From a bacterium (GTDB lineage Bacteria > Patescibacteriota > Minisyncoccia > Sungbacterales > HO2-52-23): a DNA stretch of 39,041 nt. Location: assembly GCA_030697525.1 (NCBI GenBank), contig JAUYPW010000011.1, forward strand, positions 1 to 39,041, in the 5' to 3' direction. The notes under the pieces are model-generated. The model made no database searches. It was not told where the DNA came from and worked only from the letters and a program-made list of their open reading frames with translations. Below, piece after piece: positions 16,011 to 24,375 of this stretch. A program made the position numbers and the translations under genes. Each line of letters starts with the position of its first letter. The stretch's first letter is position 1.

Positions 16011-16759
16011 TTGGGTTGGGAAATTACAAAGACATTGTCTAGATGTTCGGGAAAAAACAAAGCGCGAGCTTTAGATTCTACAAAAATATCTCCGTAGCCT
16101 GTTTCAGATATTTCTCCCAGAAGTATTGATTTAAACTGACCGCCCACCAAAGACACCAAGTCATTAGTTTTTAATTCAGTGTCGGGGGGAATTAGTTTCA
16201 AATACCACTCCCCCGAACCCGCTCCTTCGGCTAAAACTCTAAGCCCTGAACTTTTTATTTCCGCCTCAAAACTTCTGCCGGGATTATAAGCCATATCCAC
16301 CTTGGAAAAATCCTCGTTAGATTCCTGAACAACGCCCACCAAAACCCCCTTGCTGTCAATAACTATATTTCCAACTTCTACACCCTCCTTATCTCCCAAA
16401 TCTATTATTAAAAAATCTCTACCTAAGTCTCGGGAATAAAAAATCACTTTAGAGCCTTTCAGAGACGAAAACTTACTTTTAGTTTTTAAATTTAGTGACT
16501 CTTTTAAAGAGGAATTTTCTCGATGCAGGACATCCAAATCAAACTGTAAAGCTTTTATCGCCCGCTCTTTTTCCTGCAACAAAATAGAGTTATCATTCTT
16601 GCCCCACCATTTCCAGTTTATTTTATAAACCGGCGCAAAAAAACTTATAACCTTAGAGCGGATTTTAAGAAGAATTGGATTGGCCCCATAAAAAATAAAC
16701 CCACCCAAGATGAGTAAGACAATTACAGTTTTAATATAAAAAATCTTTCTTGAGATCAT
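16007..16759 (-). CDS. mreC: Rod-shape determining protein MreC
   Basis: A 250-aa bitopic protein with an N-terminal transmembrane helix (about 9-26), a coiled coil (about 60-90, EKERAIKALQFDLDVLHREN) and the extracytoplasmic beta-barrel domains containing VIDSKGVLVGVVQES and VEVGNIVI. MreC links cytoplasmic MreB to PBP2. It starts seven bases after the mreB stop and overlaps mreD by four bases. Length is on the short side but within the family range. Confidence 0.93.
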   Translation of the reverse strand: MISRKIFYIKTVIVLLILGGFIFYGANPILLKIRSKVISFFAPVYKINWKWWGKNDNSILLQEKERAIKALQFDLDVLHRENSSLKESLNLKTKSKFSSLKGSKVIFYSRDLGRDFLIIDLGDKEGVEVGNIVIDSKGVLVGVVQESNEDFSKVDMAYNPGRSFEAEIKSSGLRVLAEGAGSGEWYLKLIPPDTELKTNDLVSLVGGQFKSILLGEISETGYGDIFVESKARALFFPEHLDNVFVISQPK

Positions 16760-16766
16760 TTAAATT

Positions 16767-17825
16767 TTACGTTGGCACCCTTTCATAGTCAGTACTCACC
16801 AGTACATTTTTCAACGACCCTATGTCCTCTAAAATTATACCTGTCCCCCGCACCACCGCGGTTAGGGGGTCCTCCGCCACTCTTACAATTATCTTGGTCT
16901 GCTCTTGTATAAGCCGATCAAGCCCTCGCAACATAGAACCACCGCCGACCAGATTTATACCTCGGTGCATAATATCCGCAATCAATTCCGGAGGGGTTTC
17001 CTCAATAACTGATTTAATGGAATTTACCAATACATTTATAGAATGACGCAAGGCCAGCCTAATATCAGTATCGTCCACCACCAATTCCTTAGGAAGACCA
17101 GTAACCAGATCTCTTCCACGCATAGTTGCCTCCATCGGCTCATCCAATTCGTGAGCAGAACCGATTGCTATTTTTATGTCTTCCGCCGTTCGCTCGCCAA
17201 GCAGAAGTTTAAATTCCTCGCGAGCAAACCGAATTATATCTTCATTAAATTTATCACCCGCCACCCGCAAATTCCTTGCAACCACTATTCCACCCAAAGA
17301 AATTACCGCGATATCTGTAGTCCCTCCACCTATGTCCACAATCATAGAGCCGATAGCTTCCTGCACGGGAAGTCGTATGCCGATGGCCGCAGCCATCGGC
17401 TCCTCAATCAAATATACTTCTCTTGCGCCGGCATTTTTAGAAGCATCTTCTACGGCCCTTTTCTCAACCTCGGTTATACCCGAGGGTATGCCAATCACCA
17501 CCCGCGGACGGGCAAATAAAGAAGATGTCTCCTCATGTACTTTGCGGATAAAAAATTTCAGCATTTCCTCCGTAACTTCAAAATCGGAAACCACTCCGGC
17601 CACTAGTGGCCGGGTGGCCACGATCTGCGCCGGGGTCCGGCCAACCATTCTTTTGGCTTCTTCCCCAATCGCCACAATTTGTCCGGTTTTCTGATTTATG
17701 GCCACCACCGAGGGTTCGTTTATAACAATCCCCCGCCCGCGAACATAAACGAGGGTACTTGCCGTACCCAAATCTATGCCGATATCTTTAGAAAACTTAC
17801 CTAAAATTTTATCCAGAATTGCCAT
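16767..17825 (-). CDS. mreB: Rod-shape actin homologue MreB
   Basis: A 352-aa actin-fold ATPase whose filaments steer side-wall synthesis. Nucleotide-binding motifs: phosphate 1 GIDLGTASTLVYVRGRG, phosphate 2 VDIGGGTTDIAVISLGG, adenosine motif NLVGGGSMLRGLDRLI, and the family motif IEEPMAAAIG. First gene of mreBCD-mrdA. It has no Shine-Dalgarno; the hairpin that ends proS lies 11 bases before the start, so readthrough from proS or an undetected promoter must supply transcription. Confidence 0.97.
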   Translation of the reverse strand: MAILDKILGKFSKDIGIDLGTASTLVYVRGRGIVINEPSVVAINQKTGQIVAIGEEAKRMVGRTPAQIVATRPLVAGVVSDFEVTEEMLKFFIRKVHEETSSLFARPRVVIGIPSGITEVEKRAVEDASKNAGAREVYLIEEPMAAAIGIRLPVQEAIGSMIVDIGGGTTDIAVISLGGIVVARNLRVAGDKFNEDIIRFAREEFKLLLGERTAEDIKIAIGSAHELDEPMEATMRGRDLVTGLPKELVVDDTDIRLALRHSINVLVNSIKSVIEETPPELIADIMHRGINLVGGGSMLRGLDRLIQEQTKIIVRVAEDPLTAVVRGTGIILEDIGSLKNVLVSTDYERVPT

Positions 17826-17835
17826 TGGTAGTTAA

Positions 17836-17862
17836 AGCCCGCCTTCTTTGGAAGTGCGGGCT
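17836..17862 (-). terminator. Hairpin between proS and mreB
   Basis: On the minus strand AGCCCGC..CTTC-loop..GCGGGCT forms a strong stem followed by TTTAA, overlapping the proS stop. The T run is short, so termination may be partial, allowing some readthrough into mreB. Confidence 0.55.
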
Positions 17863-19099
17863 ATTTTATTTTCAAAAGTTCTTGGATGGTTATTATTTTG
17901 GCCTGTTTCTCGTCTCTTTTTTTCAATTCCACTCCTTTTTTCTCCATAGTTTTTTCTGATACCACCACCCGCCAAGGAATACCTAGCAAATCCGCATCCG
18001 AGAATTTTTCCCCGGGCGTTTTGTCGCCGCGGTTATCGTATAATACCTCTATATTTTCCGCAAGCAGGTCTTTGTATAGATTTTCCGCTTCATTTTTAGC
18101 TTTATCGCCCAGCGCTATCAGATGAATTTTAAACGGCGACACTTCTTCCGGCCAAAGAATACCGTCCTCATCACTATGTATTTCTACAATCGTTCCCATA
18201 AGTCTCCCCGGTCCTATGCCGTAGCTTGCCATGATGACGGGCTTTTTGCCGCCCTCTTTGTCTGTGTAGTAAAGACCAAAAGCATCCGAAAACTTGGTGC
18301 CTAATTTGAATATATTGCCAACTTCTATGCTTTTGCCCACTTTCAATTTGTTCCCGCATTTTGAACAATCACCCCCTTCGTCCAGAGAACTTATTTCTTT
18401 ATTCTGGGCAAAACCGCATTGAGAGCAAAATATAATTTTGTCTTCCCCTGCGTCACTCAAGACCTGATACTCATGAGAAAAGTCTTTGCTGAAAACGCCT
18501 CCGGAGGCTTCGGTAACAAAAGTTTTGAGACCGCAACGTTTAAAAATTTTTAAATAAGATTCGTCAACTAATTTATAGTATCTGTCCAGGTCTTCAGTGG
18601 TGGCATGAAAGCTGTATAAATCTTTCATCAGAAATTCTCGTCCCCGAATCAATCCGGATTTGGCTCTGGATTCACTGCGGTATTTTGTTTGGATCTGATA
18701 TACGGCAAGCGGCAGGTCTTTGTATGATTGAATAAATCTTGTGGCTATTTCGGTTACGGCTTCCTCATGGGTTGAAGCAAGCCCAACTTCGTGACCAAAA
18801 CGATCTTTAAACTGATACATTACTTCCTCACCCAATAGTTTCCACCGTCCGGTTTTCTCCCATCGTTCGCGCGGCTGCATGGCGGTTAAGAAAATTTCCT
18901 GTCCGCCAACGGCATTCATTTCTTCCCGAATTATATTATTTATTTTATTTAAAACCCGCCATCCAAGAGGAAGGAAATCGTAAACCCCGGCCATGGTTTT
19001 ATAAATAAAACCTCCGCGCTCCAGTAACTTGGCGTTGGTTGAGACCTCATCTTTCGGGTCTTCTCTTAGGGTTTTGCTGAAAATTTTACTCTGCAGCAT
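17861..19099 (-). CDS. proS: Prolyl-tRNA synthetase without editing domain
   Basis: Class IIa synthetase for tRNA-Pro. I start at MLQSKIFSKTLREDPKDEV; the 21 residues before it in the track overlap a terminator. Motifs: ERGGFIYKTMAGVYDFLPLGWRV, motif 2 around YRSESRAKSGLIRGREFLMKDLYSFH, motif 3 SYGIGPGRLMGTIVE, then the anticodon-binding domain. At 412 aa it lacks the roughly 180-residue INS editing domain of E. coli-type ProRS; the sequence passes directly from motif 2 to DEDKIIFC-like residues with a four-cysteine patch (CSQCGFAQNKE, CSKCGNK) that may bind zinc. Confidence 0.94.
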   Translation of the reverse strand: MLQSKIFSKTLREDPKDEVSTNAKLLERGGFIYKTMAGVYDFLPLGWRVLNKINNIIREEMNAVGGQEIFLTAMQPRERWEKTGRWKLLGEEVMYQFKDRFGHEVGLASTHEEAVTEIATRFIQSYKDLPLAVYQIQTKYRSESRAKSGLIRGREFLMKDLYSFHATTEDLDRYYKLVDESYLKIFKRCGLKTFVTEASGGVFSKDFSHEYQVLSDAGEDKIIFCSQCGFAQNKEISSLDEGGDCSKCGNKLKVGKSIEVGNIFKLGTKFSDAFGLYYTDKEGGKKPVIMASYGIGPGRLMGTIVEIHSDEDGILWPEEVSPFKIHLIALGDKAKNEAENLYKDLLAENIEVLYDNRGDKTPGEKFSDADLLGIPWRVVVSEKTMEKKGVELKKRDEKQAKIITIQELLKIK

Positions 19100-19150
19100 A
19101 AAATTTTTGACGGCAGTTTTATGATATAAAAAAAGTAGTCTCTTGGCAAG

Positions 19151-19184
19151 AAAAATCCCCACATCTCGTAAGACGCGGGGATAA
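19151..19184 (-). terminator. Rho-independent terminator of the 538-aa gene
   Basis: On the minus strand ATCCCCGCGTCTTACGAGATGTGGGGAT forms a hairpin followed by TTTTT, just after the stop at 19187. It separates this gene from proS. Confidence 0.75.
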
Positions 19185-19186
19185 AA

Positions 19187-20803
19187 TTAAGCGGCTTGTT
19201 GGCCAGCCTTTTCCTTTATGTTTCTGACTACCTGCGCATAGGTCAGCTGATCCAGCACTCCCAGCACCTGCCGCTTTTCCTGATAGACAGTATTTCGTAC
19301 CCCGGCCTGCCCTGAATTTATGGTTATAACTCGGCCTGCCGGTGGCTTGCCTCCTTCTTTAAGAGGCAAGAGGTATATAAGACAGCTTCCTTGGCCATCC
19401 TTCACAACACCGAGAGATAAATAAATAGAATCCAACCCAAGCTGTTCAATAAACGCCGACGGAACACCCGGATATTCAAATCCCACTATAGACCCTCTTG
19501 GTATCGGTTCTATTCTCCATGCGTTTATGATGGCGGCGATAACTTTGGAAAATACAGACAGTCTGGCTTGCAGCTTTTCCCAACTCTCAAACTTAATACT
19601 GTGGATTTGCGAAATCCTTTTCACCATATCATCCAGAATTTGGCCACGGTCCATGTGTTCATTGAATTCCTCAACCAAACCAAGAATAATCACAGAAGCC
19701 AAATCCTTGTCGCTTAAACGATTCGCGTCGGACACCGTCTCCTTCACTACCGCATCGGCATTTGTAGATTTGACCGAAGTGGCAAAAATTCCGTGACCGC
19801 CCTGATCAGCCGTACTGTCGGGCTGCCAGTCACTGCTTTTATGGTAAGTAACCTGTTCAAGTTTGATGGCTTCTCCACCAGCCAGAGCGATGGTTGTCTC
19901 ATGTTTTACTTTCAAGACAAAATAATCGCTCCAAGATCTTCCTCTGGTATGATTTAGGACAAGCTCCTTGATACCAACCGGACTTTTCCAACCCCGTTCC
20001 TCGAGCATTGCAATTAATCGCGCGCTTCGATCTTCGTGCCCCTTAGAATCTTTGTGCCCCCAAAGACCGGCGTTTTGCAGCAGAGCCGCAATGCACAATC
20101 TCGCAAGACCATCGGTGCCAAAATATTTGCGGATTTTGTCCAGATGATACCCCACCAACATGCAATCGATAGCCAATTTTAAAGCATCTTTCGCCTCCGC
20201 TTGATCCGGCCTTTCCACCCTGATCATGTCTGCCAAAATAGAATCATCCGTAGCGAGGCCCTGAGAGACTCTTAGGGCCACCTCATACAGCGCATCTAAG
20301 GCTTCTTTAAGAGAAATAATTTTTTTCCCTAGTTCCTCGTCTATCTCATGCACACCCGCACCTTCGGGCAAAACCCCAAAGGCCTCCTTGCAGATTTTAA
20401 GCAAAAGCATATAGGTTTTTACCAAGTTGTCCTTGAGATCACGGATATTTTTCTTGGCAACACTCTTTTCTTTTTCTTTATTGCCGAGAGACTCCAAAGC
20501 CTTGGACACCAAGGATTTAATATCAACTTCCAAACCTTTGGAAACCAAAAGAACATTGAGACTGCTTAGGTGTTCTTTGAATATCAAAAGCTTGTCCCAG
20601 TCAATTTTAGTACCGGCATTTACTTTCGGAGATCGGCTAGAGCCGGTACCATGCGAGAAATGTACGGAACTTATTACATATATACCATAAACATCATCTC
20701 TTAGGAGATCTTCGATCTCCAGCATGGTTGTGGGACCAACATAAGCGTTATAACCTTCCCCCGCTCCCGAGATATCAATCGTCTCAAATCCTTTTAAATT
20801 CAC
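19187..20803 (-). CDS. Large soluble protein with a degenerate HD-like region
   Basis: A 538-aa cytosolic protein not recognised as a whole. It starts with GTG, six bases after AGGAGG. Residues about 1-110 contain beta strands; 115-240 are helical. A segment near 245-300 (LCIAALLQNAGLWGHKDSKGHEDRSARLIAMLEERG, then VLNHTRGRSW) follows the spacing of HD/HD-GYP phosphohydrolases, but the metal-binding HD is replaced by QN, so activity is doubtful. The C-terminal part (about 400-538) is a mixed domain ending in VRNIKEKAGQQAA. It has its own promoter region and terminator, divergent from the 240-aa gene. Possibly a signalling protein, low certainty. Confidence 0.6.
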   Translation of the reverse strand: MNLKGFETIDISGAGEGYNAYVGPTTMLEIEDLLRDDVYGIYVISSVHFSHGTGSSRSPKVNAGTKIDWDKLLIFKEHLSSLNVLLVSKGLEVDIKSLVSKALESLGNKEKEKSVAKKNIRDLKDNLVKTYMLLLKICKEAFGVLPEGAGVHEIDEELGKKIISLKEALDALYEVALRVSQGLATDDSILADMIRVERPDQAEAKDALKLAIDCMLVGYHLDKIRKYFGTDGLARLCIAALLQNAGLWGHKDSKGHEDRSARLIAMLEERGWKSPVGIKELVLNHTRGRSWSDYFVLKVKHETTIALAGGEAIKLEQVTYHKSSDWQPDSTADQGGHGIFATSVKSTNADAVVKETVSDANRLSDKDLASVIILGLVEEFNEHMDRGQILDDMVKRISQIHSIKFESWEKLQARLSVFSKVIAAIINAWRIEPIPRGSIVGFEYPGVPSAFIEQLGLDSIYLSLGVVKDGQGSCLIYLLPLKEGGKPPAGRVITINSGQAGVRNTVYQEKRQVLGVLDQLTYAQVVRNIKEKAGQQAA

Positions 20804-20898
20804 ACAACACCTCCTATTTCAATTTTCATTTTTAAAAGTAGCGTTAGAACTGTAATAGCATAGATACAGCAGAATTGAAAGTGACTCCAAATAAAAAA

Positions 20899-20927
20899 TT
20901 GACACAAGCGATTGGACATGCCATGAT
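20899..20927 (+). promoter_or_regulatory. Probable sigma70 promoter of the 240-aa gene
   Basis: TTGACA (20899) and CATGAT (20922) are 17 bases apart, with a TGC just before the -10 that could act as an extended -10. It lies in the gap between divergent genes, about 120 bases before the start at 21045. Confidence 0.5.
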
Positions 20928-20984
20928 CTTGCCAGTCCCGACACACGGGAACAGTTGCTTTAAAAGGCCACCCGGCCAAAAAAA

Positions 20985-21013
20985 TCCGCAGTCCGCCAAC
21001 TGGCGGAGGCGGA
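20985..21013. repeat. Nested short palindrome
   Basis: TCCGC AG TCCGCCA AC TGGCGGA G GCGGA is a double inverted repeat of the TCCGCC-type that is frequent in Parcubacteria intergenic DNA. It lies in the leader of the 240-aa gene, 30 bases before the start codon, and may be REP-like or regulatory. Confidence 0.65.
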
Positions 21014-21044
21014 AAACCGACCCACCCGGGTCAAGGAGTTTCTT

Positions 21045-21767
21045 ATGGATACCGAGATTTTCCAATATAAGTTTAAGCCAACCAGAAGTTTAAGGTCTAT
21101 TGTTGAAGACTCAAGAAGAATCAACATCTTTGAATTATTCGAGCAGTGGCCAGTCCTTGAAGTAAGGCAGGCTTGTTTAAAAATAATTAAGGAGTTTGAT
21201 GGTTGGTCATTTCATCCTGAATCCGCTGATTGGGCTGAAGAGTGTATAAAAGATCTGGCCTACCAACAAGACCCCTTGGCAGAAGAAATTCTGGCGTGGT
21301 ATGTTTTTGCTCCTCAACATCAGGAATTGGCCGTTAGGGCGCTTGAGTTTGCTATATCCTTAGAAGCCACTTGGGATTTGCGATCAACCATAAATACCCG
21401 AGCTGTTTCCAAAATCGTCTGTGGTAGAATATGCAACAGGCATTGGATTTTATATCCACATGTGCCTTCCCTGCCGGCATTTATTCATAAACTACTAAGC
21501 CATATAAAACCGCGATCGTTTAATCAATCGCTTTACAGGTATATTGAATATGATTGGCACTGCGCGGAGAGGGCTTTAAGAATGATACGGCAAGGTAAGG
21601 ATTTTTCTTTCCTTCCTGCCATTGAGGAGTTAATTCTTCTGTTCCAAGATGGAATTACAGAACCAAGTTCTTGTTTTTCTGATCCTGCCTACGACAAAGA
21701 AATGCACTTGGCGGACCTAAAAACCACCAGAAAAATTTTGCAAAAATCCCGAAGGGGAAAAAAATAA
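21045..21767 (+). CDS. Helical protein of unknown function
   Basis: A 240-aa soluble protein, start supported by AAGGAG seven to eight bases upstream. It is rich in Trp, Tyr and Glu and predicted mostly alpha-helical (ELFEQWPVLEVRQACLKIIKEFDGW, DWAEECIKDLAYQQDPLAEEILAWYV), reminiscent of helical-repeat folds, without clear repeats. No signal peptide or membrane segment. The C-terminus is strongly basic (KKSRRGKK-like). It has its own promoter and terminator, so it is an independent unit. No family recognised. Confidence 0.6.
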   Translation: MDTEIFQYKFKPTRSLRSIVEDSRRINIFELFEQWPVLEVRQACLKIIKEFDGWSFHPESADWAEECIKDLAYQQDPLAEEILAWYVFAPQHQELAVRALEFAISLEATWDLRSTINTRAVSKIVCGRICNRHWILYPHVPSLPAFIHKLLSHIKPRSFNQSLYRYIEYDWHCAERALRMIRQGKDFSFLPAIEELILLFQDGITEPSSCFSDPAYDKEMHLADLKTTRKILQKSRRGKK

Positions 21768-21772
21768 ACTTT

Positions 21773-21806
21773 ACCCCACACCTGTATAGGTCGTGGGGTT
21801 TTATTT
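21773..21806. terminator. Bidirectional rho-independent terminator
   Basis: ACCCCACACCTGTATAGGTCGTGGGGT forms a hairpin with T-rich sequence on the plus side (TTTTATTT). It lies between the convergent 240-aa and 82-aa genes. Confidence 0.75.
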
Positions 21807-22049
21807 CATGGCAAACAAGTCTTCCATTCTTTTCATTCTCTTGGCCAACTCTTGAATCTGGAAACCATGTTGTTTAAGCATCAACTTTTCTATATTCTCT
21901 ACACGCTCCTTAATATCTTCTATGTCTACCCTTACCAAATCTAAATCTTTTTGCTTAGCCATACTCTTTGTAATATCGTCAAAACCCCGTTTTACCATCC
22001 CGGCTAAATCATCAATTGTAGCCTGTTTTTTTATTTTTGAGACCATCAT
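21801..22049 (-). CDS. Small coiled-coil protein
   Basis: An 82-aa protein downstream of gapA. After MMVSKIKKQATIDDLAGMVKRGFDDI it is an almost continuous charged helix with heptad pattern (VRVDIEDIKERVENIEKLMLKQ). Proteins opening with a TIDDLA..GF motif and a coiled coil are common in Parcubacteria, function unknown. It starts a few bases after the gapA stop and probably shares its transcript. No Shine-Dalgarno at a normal distance. Confidence 0.6.
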   Translation of the reverse strand: MMVSKIKKQATIDDLAGMVKRGFDDITKSMAKQKDLDLVRVDIEDIKERVENIEKLMLKQHGFQIQELAKRMKRMEDLFAMK

Positions 22050-22053
22050 ATTT

Positions 22054-23058
22054 CTACAAATTTTTAGAAACCCTCCTTACATGCTCAATAAGAGTTGCCG
22101 TATATCCCGCTTCGTTATCATACCAAGAAAAAACCAAAGCGAGATTTTCTTGGGTTACTTTGGTCAAAGACAAATCCACGATAGCCCCGTAAAGTTCGCC
22201 TATTATATCCGTGGAAACTATCGGATCAGAAGTTACTTTGAGCGCTTTGGCCCAACGAGGCTCTTGCGCGGCCTTAATGAGAGCATTATTAACATCATCT
22301 CTTGAAGCCCTTTTTTCCATAACTATAGTCATGGAGCTTAAAGAGCCGGCAATCACCGGCACCCGCATGGCTACCGCTTCAAACCTGTCTTTAAGCTGGG
22401 GGATGGCCTGAATCACGGCCTCGGCCGCACCAGTGGTGGAAGGCACAATATTTACCGCCGCCGCGCGTCCCCGTCTTACATCTTTGGCTATTGGACCATC
22501 AACTAAATTTTGAGTTGGGGTATAGCCGTGCACTGTCACCATGCTTGCTTCTTTTATACCAAAGTTCTCAAACAAAACCTGCATAACTGGAGCTACTGAA
22601 TTGGTAGTACAAGACGCATTGCAGGTAATAGGTTTAGCCGATGCAAATCTGTCTTCATTTACTCCGATAAGCGCTGTTGTCACCTCATCATCTTTCACGG
22701 GAGCGGTAATTACAACTCTTTTTGCCCCAGCCTGCAGGTGGGCCTGTGATTTTTCACCAGAAGCAAAAACTCCCGTTGATTCAATTACTATATCTATATT
22801 CAAATCTTTCCACGGAAGTTTAGCCGGATCTTTTTCGGCCAAAACTTTTACTTCTTTTCCATCAACTCTTAAACTTCCATCCGTTGCCTCCACCGGATAT
22901 TTATAACGCCCATAAACACTGTCGTATTTTAAAAGATAGGCCAGGGTTTTAGCATCAGTCAAATCGTTTACCGCCACAATATCAAACTCCGAAAGCCCGA
23001 ATGCTTCCCTAAAAAATGAGCGGCCAATGCGGCCAAAACCGTTTATTGCTATATTCAT
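22054..23058 (-). CDS. gapA: Glyceraldehyde-3-phosphate dehydrogenase, type I
   Basis: NAD(P)-dependent glycolytic enzyme, 334 aa from MNIAINGFGRIGRSFFRE; the 25 extra residues in the track come from a palindromic element. Rossmann motif NGFGRIGR, catalytic Cys in NASCTTNSVAPV, the phosphate-binding VHGYTPTQNLVDGP, AAVNIVPSTTGAA, and YDNEAGYTATLIEHV near the end. Full length. No Shine-Dalgarno; a 138-base palindrome ends 11 bases before the ATG. Acts with transketolase and PGI/PMI encoded nearby in a reduced central carbon pathway. Confidence 0.97.
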   Translation of the reverse strand: MNIAINGFGRIGRSFFREAFGLSEFDIVAVNDLTDAKTLAYLLKYDSVYGRYKYPVEATDGSLRVDGKEVKVLAEKDPAKLPWKDLNIDIVIESTGVFASGEKSQAHLQAGAKRVVITAPVKDDEVTTALIGVNEDRFASAKPITCNASCTTNSVAPVMQVLFENFGIKEASMVTVHGYTPTQNLVDGPIAKDVRRGRAAAVNIVPSTTGAAEAVIQAIPQLKDRFEAVAMRVPVIAGSLSSMTIVMEKRASRDDVNNALIKAAQEPRWAKALKVTSDPIVSTDIIGELYGAIVDLSLTKVTQENLALVFSWYDNEAGYTATLIEHVRRVSKNL

Positions 23059-23069
23059 ATTACGGATAA

Positions 23070-23207
23070 GCGCGGTCGAGGTAATGCTCGTAGAAAACCA
23101 TAGAAAGTTTGGCTTGCTTGGTTCTGAAGCCAAACTTTCTCTGAGTGAGTTCTGCCGCTGGAGCAGGACGAACGTGTTTTCTTAGAGCGTTACCGAGGGA
23201 ACCGCGC
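23070..23207. repeat. Long palindromic intergenic element, copy 3
   Basis: GCGCGGTCGAGGTAATGCTC and GAGCGTTACCGAGGGAACCGCGC are imperfect inverse complements. Inside are AGAAAGTTTGGCT..AGCCAAACTTTCT (13 pairs, loop with GCTTGGTT) and GTTCTGC..GCAGGAC, so the fold is again a three-way junction. It fills the gap between the 39-aa gene and gapA. The terminal GGTCGAGG / CCGAGGGA resembles copies 1 and 2. Confidence 0.7.
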
Positions 23208-23220
23208 GATAGTTTATATT

Positions 23221-23340
23221 TCAAGAAAAAATTAGCGTGAGTATTATTACCCCCAAAATCACAAGCCAGAAGGCCACATAGCCCGCGAGCAACATCCCGC
23301 TTTTTCTGTCATCAGCCGAAAGTTTTCTTCTGGTTGCCAT
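23221..23340 (-). CDS. 39-aa single-pass membrane protein
   Basis: Too short for the ORF track: MATRRKLSADDRKSGMLLAG then a hydrophobic helix to the end (VAFWLVILGVIILTLIFS). The basic N-terminus predicts N-in topology with the C-terminus just outside. It lies between transketolase C-half (10 bases) and the palindrome before gapA. No Shine-Dalgarno. Small tail-anchored proteins of this kind are common beside CPR housekeeping genes; function unknown. Confidence 0.5.
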   Translation of the reverse strand: MATRRKLSADDRKSGMLLAGYVAFWLVILGVIILTLIFS

Positions 23341-23350
23341 AGTGTTACAG

Positions 23351-24340
23351 TTAAACTTTTTTGCGACTCACAACTTTTTTCACCGCTTCCTTTATTGATT
23401 GTACACCCATACCGAACTTTTCCACCAGCTCCCACGAACCTCCAGACTCTCCAAACCTATCATGCACACCTATAAATTCCATAGGCACGGAAAAATTTGC
23501 GGACAAAATCTCCGCCACGGCTGACCCCATCCCTCCAGCAATTTGATGCTCCTCCACCGTAACCACAGCTCCGGTTTCCTTGGCTGATTGTATGATAGAA
23601 TCTTTGTCCATCGGCTTGACAGTGTGATTATTTATAACCCCCGCATCAATTCCTTCGCTTTCTAATTCTTTGGCGGCTAGTAGCGCATTATACAAAAGCA
23701 TTCCGCTGGCAATAATTGTAACATCTTTACCGGAACGATAAGTCTCCGCTTTGCCGATCTGGAACGGGGTGTCTTTAGTGGTCATGACGGGAGATTTCTC
23801 ACGGCCAAATCTTATATAAACTGGTCCGGGGTAAGAAGCCGCCGCCAAGGTTGCTTTTTGGGCTTCAACCGCATCGCAAGGAACCAAAACCGTCATTCGC
23901 GGCTGCATACGCATAAGCCCAACATCTTCCAGTGCTTGATGAGTCGCGCCATCCGGCCCAACCGAAATCCCAGCGTGTGCCCCGCCGATTTTTACCGGAA
24001 CATTGTTTATACAAATAGTAGTTCTTATCTGCTCGTTGTTTCTGCCGGGGCTAAAAGCCGCGTAAGAAGAAATAAAAGGAATTTTGCCGTAATTGGCCAA
24101 ACCGGAAGCGACAGCCGCTAAATTTTGCTCGGCTACTCCTATTTCAATAAACCTCTCCGGAAATTTTTCTTTAAACCAAAGGGCACGCGTAGATTCGGTC
24201 AGATCCGCGCAAAGCACAACCACTCGTTCATCTTTTTCTCCCGCTTCCACCAGTCCCCTCCCATACCCGTCTCTCGTCGCCACCTGCTCCACATCTTTCT
24301 CAAAAAGTTTAGGATTTAATTTTGATTCAGAGTTTAGCAT
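23351..24340 (-). CDS. Transketolase, C-terminal half
   Basis: A 329-aa protein with the pyrimidine-binding and C-terminal domains of transketolase: VLCADLTESTRALWFKEKFPERFIEIGVAEQNLAAVASGLA holds the catalytic Glu that activates thiamine diphosphate; the C-terminal domain includes VEEHQIAGGMGSAVAEIL. The start MLNSESKLNPKLF is chosen because TATAAT lies seven bases upstream and the longer form overlaps the neighbouring gene. Needs the N-terminal half encoded at 26862-27731. In this organism the two halves are 2.5 kb apart with a toxin-antitoxin pair and a zinc-ribbon gene between them. Confidence 0.93.
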   Translation of the reverse strand: MLNSESKLNPKLFEKDVEQVATRDGYGRGLVEAGEKDERVVVLCADLTESTRALWFKEKFPERFIEIGVAEQNLAAVASGLANYGKIPFISSYAAFSPGRNNEQIRTTICINNVPVKIGGAHAGISVGPDGATHQALEDVGLMRMQPRMTVLVPCDAVEAQKATLAAASYPGPVYIRFGREKSPVMTTKDTPFQIGKAETYRSGKDVTIIASGMLLYNALLAAKELESEGIDAGVINNHTVKPMDKDSIIQSAKETGAVVTVEEHQIAGGMGSAVAEILSANFSVPMEFIGVHDRFGESGGSWELVEKFGMGVQSIKEAVKKVVSRKKV

Positions 24341-24347
24341 ATCGTTA

Positions 24348-24375
24348 ATTATACCATAAAATCTTTTTATATCAC
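24348..24375 (-). promoter_or_regulatory. Promoter giving a likely leaderless transketolase mRNA
   Basis: On the minus strand GTGATA, 16 bases, then TGGTATAAT (extended -10) lie just before the ATG at 24340, with seven bases between box and start codon, so transcription would begin at or beside the ATG. It lies within the 3' end of the upstream zinc-ribbon gene. Confidence 0.6.

Noticed and set aside
21801-22049. The 82-aa coiled-coil protein as an antitoxin
   Set aside because: No toxin-like gene is next to it and it has no DNA-binding motif; it follows gapA instead.
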